This document shows positions 59,280 through 64,000 of a DNA stretch of 64,000 nt, piece by piece. Positions within the stretch are counted from its first letter, which is position 1. Every line of letters begins with the position of its first letter. This stretch comes from Calendula officinalis (lineage: Eukaryota > Streptophyta > Magnoliopsida > Asterales > Asteraceae). The position numbers were made by a program, and so were the translations under genes. Below the pieces are notes generated by a model, which saw nothing but the letters and a program-made list of their open reading frames with translations, searched no databases and was not told the DNA's origin. The stretch lies in NCBI GenBank assembly GCA_963853835.1, contig OY970823.1, positions 49,637,808 to 49,701,807 on the forward strand, given 5' to 3'.

Positions 59280-60136
59280 TAATTTTTGATTATGATTCGT
59301 AGACATGTTTGAAATCGATACATTATGTAATAACATTTCGTGGGATTGAAATAGGAGGTTTTACGTAATATTTTCACATTGTCTATTCTTAACATGTTTT
59401 AAACCTATCCTTGATACGCAAAGTTTTTTAGTATCTAAAATGTCTGTGGTTGCTTGAATTTAGTGGGAGCTAGATTCAAGAGTTAATACCATTATGAATA
59501 TTTATCTATTCATAGTTATTGAATAGAGAAACAAGGGTTGTTAAAATAAATATTCATAGATGTTTACAAAGTTTGCTAAACATTAGACGTGACCAAAAGA
59601 TCGAGATTACTTCATGGAACCCAAGCATGAGTAATTTCGAGTAGATGTCCTCTGACCTGAGACGTTTTGTTTTGAGACACGATGACTTCTGATCTTTAGC
59701 ATTTATCTAACGTCACACCGTAAAAGGGTGATCATAAGGAACTTGACTAAGACAACGGAAGTCGTGGGCAAGATAACGCAAATGTCAAGATGGAATTTGC
59801 ACATTTTTTAATTAGAAGAGATATTTCATGGCCGCTCGACGATTAAGACTACTGAAATGCGTTGCCGCGCACGGAGAATGATTAGATCATTCAGTAATCC
59901 GTTACTGCAGAAAGTCGAAATCAGAGTCGAGAAAATTCAAGTATATAGAACAAGATCCCTGCTCCATGTCTATTACTCAAATTAAGAAATATCATGATGT
60001 GAAAGGAAAATCTGTTAGTGTTATTCATTTTATGAATATTATCTCTAGATGTAAGAGTTCTTATAACGTGGTTATCCTAAATGTCTGGCTAGGGACCGCT
60101 TTAGGCCAACGATGATCAATAAGTGATACTTAACTT

Positions 60137-60151
60137 GCACAAGTGGGAGTC
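60137..60151 (+). other. Polypurine tract of the outer element
   Basis: GCACAAGTGGGAGTC directly before the 3' LTR, the same string as in the nested element. Confidence 0.8.
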
Positions 60152-60835
60152 TGAAGGATTTATGTGCACAGATAAGTACACGTGTCACCGTATCCAATGT
60201 TATAAGGCACTAAAGGGTCACACCACTACACACCCAATAATGGACAACCGAATAAAGTAAGATGTGTGGAATAATTAACTAGTTAAGTTAATTATAAAGA
60301 AGAGAATAAATAATAATAAGTTAATTATTATTTGTGAGGATGGTTAAATATTAGGTTAAGTATTTAACATACAATTAATTAATAGTCTATTAATTAACTA
60401 GTAAAAGTCCAAGGGTTTAAAGTGTTAATAGGAAGTTTAATTATGAGATTAATCATAATTAAACCCCAAGGACTTAACTGTAACTTAAGTCCTTATAAAT
60501 AAAGGTTTAAGGTTAAGGCTTAAGGGTTACACAATCACATTACTCAAACCCTAATCTCTCCTCCCTCTTCTCTCGTGTTCGACGGCCGAAACCCCCAAGA
60601 GGGTTTCGGATTGCTTGTTCGACCGAAGCCACACACACAAGTTCTTTGTGTATTACTTTGTTGGTACAACGCGGTCTTGCAGCGTGTCCAGGTGGTGCAG
60701 TAGAGGTGGATCATTCTTTAGTAATTTAAAGGTAATGTTCATCATCTCCTTCTTCTTGTGACCTCATTGTTTAGTAGAGATCCAGTAATGTGGGATTCAA
60801 GTTCCGCCATGTGAATCCTACAAGGTATTCCTACA
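60152..60835 (+). repeat. 3' LTR (684 bp) of the outer element
   Basis: TGAAGGATTT...CCTACA, matching 35138-35807. Confidence 0.9.
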
Positions 60836-61010
60836 CCACCACCACCCACCGTCATCTACCGCCACCACCCACCACCCACCGTCATCTACCGCCACCACCC
60901 ACCACCACCACATACCTCTAAAACCACCCACCGCCACCCACCACCATCTACTGCCACGTACTGCCACCACAACCACAACCACAACCCGTCACCACCCACA
61001 CAAATACCGC
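60836..61010. repeat. CCA-type satellite, right part
   Basis: Continuation of 34651-35137, separated by the copia insertion. Confidence 0.9.
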
Positions 61011-61516
61011 TACTTAATTTTTATATGAACCTACAGACGTTAAAAAACAAACAGTTTTGTTCTTATAAACTGCAGACGTTTTGTCTAAATCCTCTTTGCA
61101 TATGTAGTTCGAAGACTGCACACCTTCTAGCTCTTAAAAAACAAAGAGCACCTCAGTCATGGTCACAGTGGTCTTATCTTTCTTTTTTAAAAAATAAACC
61201 AAGGCAACTAAATTAGAAGGTTGTGGAACTAATGTTAGAAAAACCTCCATATCATTACTCTGGCTCGTATAGTCTATTGACAAACATACTCGATATGTGA
61301 AGAAAAAAAAAAAAAAAACATGTTAAATAGTCTAGTGCATAGTGCTATTAGATTTAATGACGAATTGAGGCTACTCAACTATTCTATAAAGAAAAATAAC
61401 TACTTCGTATTACATATTGATAAATTTATAGAATTTTTTTTAATTGATAATGAAGAAAAGACAAAAAAAGATTTAACAATTTGAATTTTTTTTTGACTTA
61501 ATGATCAAACTACCCC
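61011..61516. other. Intergenic DNA
   Basis: No gene. A 61025-61216 frame encodes a Cys/Leu/Lys-rich peptide I would not call real. Confidence 0.35.
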
Positions 61517-61519
61517 TAA

Positions 61520-61795
61520 GACTGGGCGTAATGGGTGACCAAACCCAGTTTGGTCACCGCTGCCACCTCTGCGTCACATTAGCCCGACCAAACACATAAA
61601 AAATCCCGACCAAACACACGTAACCAGGCGACCAAATCATTCTCCTTTGAAAAAACCTTCCCTCTTTGAAATTTGATCGGTCGACTAGTCGACCGTTCAG
61701 CACGGTCGACGCGTCGGGGTGGTGTAGGCGTAAGGGGGGACGCGTCGAGTGAGGCTTGCCACGTTATTCGGTCGACCACACCGTTACGGGTGGTC
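61520..61795. mobile_element. PIF/Harbinger-like MITE, 276 bp
   Basis: The left tip GACTGGGCGTAATGGGTG and the right tip, read inverted as GACCACCCGTAACGGTGTGG, are flanked by TAA (61517-61519, 61796-61798). The interior is GC-rich with an 18-bp palindrome. Confidence 0.65.
61678..61695. repeat. Perfect 18-bp palindrome
   Basis: CGGTCGACTAGTCGACCG, inside the MITE. Confidence 0.9.
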
Positions 61796-62058
61796 TAAAG
61801 TCCCAATACCATGGCGCGAATATGATGGATCTTCCCGCCACAAAATCCTGCGGTGGGGTACTGAAAGAGCTCTTTCGGTAGATATGATTTGACACGTAGA
61901 CGACAGCTCATGCGTCTGCCATTGTCACGTTGTTCTTTTTGATGATTTTTCTTATTTAAGTATATTTGTATTTTATAAGATGCATGAAAAATAGTTTGTT
62001 TGAATCAGATCAAATGTCCCTATTTCAATTAGGCCGATGAGATACAGTGTAAATATTA

Positions 62059-62372
62059 CTTCCTTCGTATTAAAATAAGTGACATAAATTAGCTTACACG
62101 TTTTTTGAAGTAAAAGATTAAGGTAGAGGTTAAAATAGATTAAAGTACATAGTTAGTGTAGAATGAGTCACACTTTTCTTGAATAAAGTGATATTAATGA
62201 GTTTTAAAAGTAAAAGTAAGGGTATAAGGGTAATTTTTACTTTATTAAAGTGGATAGTTAAGGGGTATGTGTCCCACTATATTTATCAAATAAGAAAAGT
62301 TTTTAAAGTATGTCACTTATTTTGATACACCCTAAAATAGAAAGTGTGTCATTTATTTTGATACGGAGGAAA
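62059..62372. mobile_element. Stowaway-like MITE, 314 bp
   Basis: CTTCCTTCGTATTAAAATAA on the left, TTTCCTCCGTATCAAAATAA inverted on the right, TA duplications at 62057-62058 and 62373-62374. The right terminus is internally duplicated (GTCACTTATTTTGATAC then GTCATTTATTTTGATAC). Confidence 0.85.
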
Positions 62373-62435
62373 TATTAAAAATAAATAAAGAATAAAAATA
62401 GACCAGACCCATTAAATCATGGAATAGGTTTGTAA

Positions 62436-62954
62436 GAGCATCCCGGTTAACCTTGTAAAAGCTTATTACTTTTGTCACATCAACAATTGACTAACCAAAA
62501 ACCTTTTCATAAATTACATCTCCAATGGTTAACCTTTCCAAAAGCTTTTTCTTTCATAATATTTCTAATATACCTTTATCTATCTCAAATGTTTTATAAA
62601 TACCCCTATATATAATTTGACATTTTTTTGACATCTTACTAAATATAATATTTTTTAAAATGTCTTTTACAAAAATATTATAATAATTGACATTAAAATA
62701 TTATATAATTTATTTATTAATTAATAAAAATATAATAAACAATATATATATAATGTATCTAAGGTTTAAAATAAAAACTTATTATACATAGAGGACTATA
62801 AAGGACAAATATTAAAACTTGGTTAAAAGGTTAGTAGAAAAAAAGTCATTGGAATAAGCTTTTGAAAAAGCTAACTATTCCAATGGTAAAAAGTCTTTGA
62901 AAGACTTATTGGAATAGTAAAAAGCTTTAAAAAAAACTACCATTGGAGATGCTC
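62436..62954. mobile_element. Tourist-like MITE, 519 bp
   Basis: Tips GAGCATC/GATGCTC, TAA duplications (62433-62435, 62955-62957), and many subterminal CCAATGG, AAAAGCTT and GACTT inverted motifs. Superfamily by TSD and tip only. Confidence 0.55.
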
Positions 62955-63023
62955 TAAGGTAACTCGATCTTTATCATCAAATTCTGTGTACTGCTAAAAA
63001 TGATATGTTTTCACAATACGGTA

Positions 63024-63448
63024 TCTTACTACTATATAAAGCATTTAGGCCAACCTCATTAGGCAAGTTTAAGGAGCTCCTTAAACTTGATTTTAAGGAC
63101 CTTTCCACTTTTGTTAGTTAGTTCTCTACCTTAAAAAAAAAAACCGCGGCTAATAAGATTCGTACCCAAGACCTCTCCTAACTTATCACTATGTGTTAAC
63201 CACTTGCTATACATTACACTTTGGTAACACCACCCAAACTTAATAACAAAAGTCTGTTACTCGAAACCATTTTACCCAATAACATTAAATATACGACGTT
63301 GTAAATCATCAACTCTTACCAAAATCCACATTTCCGTTTAATTATTTATTTCTAGCAACAATTATTATCGTGTAAACGAACAACACTTGCTCACCACGAA
63401 ATATGGTTTCTGGGTACCCGCCGCCGCATTGCGCATGTACCCTGCTAG
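63024..63448 (+). mobile_element. Non-autonomous Helitron, 425 bp, copy 2
   Basis: TCTTACTACTATATAAAGC to hairpin plus CTAG, inserted A|T. Length equals copy 1 at 24612-25036. It carries the same antisense tRNA-like stretch. Confidence 0.85.
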
Positions 63449-63645
63449 TAGTTCAATAATCTACTTTATATATAAGTGTCTATTCTTTTCTACTAAATTT
63501 TTATACTCATTTTATCAATATAATTATTCGAATCAAATAATAAGATTGAAAAAAATTAGTTGATTCCATATCTTAGTATGTTAATATGTGGAAGGATAGA
63601 ATAAGAAGATCTAGTATAAAGTAATATATATATTTTTTTAGTTTT

Positions 63646-63791
63646 AATAATGACAATTCTAAGGGCTAGAGCTGTCATTAAGTGTTAAAAGTTGTATAAT
63701 GAAGTAGTTCTTAAAATTTCGAAGTGAGTTGTATATTAATATACAAGTGTATAATGCATGTCTTATGACATCCCAAAGGGTTGTCATTATA
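63646..63791. mobile_element. Diverged relative of the MITE at 24191-24327
   Basis: TAATGACAATTCTAAGGGCT on the left and AGGGTTGTCATTATA on the right. The palindromic tips are decayed. Confidence 0.45.
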
Positions 63792-63812
63792 AAAATCTAA
63801 TTTTCTTATATA

Positions 63813-64000
63813 CTTCCCCCGTTTCAAAATAAGTGATACACTTTTCATTTTGGGGTCTTTCAAAATAAGTGATACACTTTGAAAGCTTACCATATTTGGC
63901 AAAAGGTAGTGGGGTCCACACCCACTAATTATCTCCTTTAATATAGTGAAAAGACACATATACCCTTACTTTTACATTTAAACATCATTAAATTCATTTT
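63813..64000. mobile_element. Stowaway-like MITE, cut by window end
   Basis: CTTCCCCCGTTTCAAAATAA tip after TA at 63811-63812. The TTTCAAAATAAGTGATACAC segment is repeated at 63849. The right end is outside. Confidence 0.65.

Larger units (their letters stand above)
35138..60835 (+). mobile_element. Ty1/copia retrotransposon, expanded to 25.7 kb by nested insertions
   Basis: LTRs at 35138-35807 and 60152-60835 flank it, with 5-bp duplication CCACC (35133-35137, 60836-60840). A PBS complementary to initiator tRNA-Met lies at 35809-35820, a leader, gag-pol in pieces, and a polypurine tract before the 3' LTR. The pieces are 37669-39949, 48185-48783, 49929-50761 and 59119-59279. Once insertions are ignored the element is ~8 kb. 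The TNT1/Tork-like placement is by recall of the RT and integrase motifs. Confidence 0.9.

Overview
This is a gene-poor, AT-rich nuclear window from a flowering plant. Intron-containing genes on the minus strand (an AHL and an ACR gene), many nested LTR retrotransposons, Helitrons, MITEs and tRNA-derived SINEs show this. The mix of SIRE-like Ty1/copia elements and gypsy-type LTRs starting TGTAACGACCCG suggests Asteraceae, perhaps Anthemideae, but that is an impression of style and was not tested by a search.

Two ordinary host genes are complete. The first (7181-9080, minus) encodes an AT-hook motif nuclear-localized protein with a PPC domain; five exons join into a 360-residue protein. The second (20003-22219, minus) encodes a four-ACT-domain protein closest to ACR8; six exons join into a 446-residue protein, and intron 5 holds a foldback insertion. 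Exons were assigned by hand from frame, GT/AG sites and family conservation.

The rest is mobile DNA. Region 1-4680 is the right part of a defective copia element: a Gag-like tail, an array of hairpin repeats, polypurine tracts and a 3' LTR. Region 4681-25508 is intergenic DNA carrying Stowaway, Mutator-like and other MITEs, SINEs, a gypsy-type solo LTR, a hAT relic, Helitron ends and the two host genes. Region 25518-34048 is an 8.5-kb Mutator-like element (MULE) with long TIRs and a near-perfect 9-bp target duplication. It carries four genes: a ULP1-like protease relative without its catalytic residues (+), a decayed plant-mobile-domain gene (-), a mudrA transposase with one frameshift (+), and a two-exon 175-residue protein I do not recognise (-). 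The two outer genes start about 130 bp inside matching TATA boxes in the TIRs. This is the best candidate for an undescribed system.

Region 35138-60835 is one copia retrotransposon inserted in a CCA-type repeat (TSD CCACC) and expanded to 25.7 kb by later insertions. These are a gypsy-type LTR-like block (39950-48184), which itself contains a non-autonomous copia element with a large unknown ORF (41278-46757, TSD GTTTA); a reversed solo LTR (48784-49923, TSD TAGTA); and a reversed Gag-only element (50762-59113, TSD GAAAT). The Gag-only element shares LTR tips, polypurine tract and a duplicated palindromic leader with its host element, so the two look like an autonomous/non-autonomous pair. 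Region 61011-64000 is intergenic with PIF/Harbinger-like and Stowaway MITEs and a second copy of a 425-bp Helitron.
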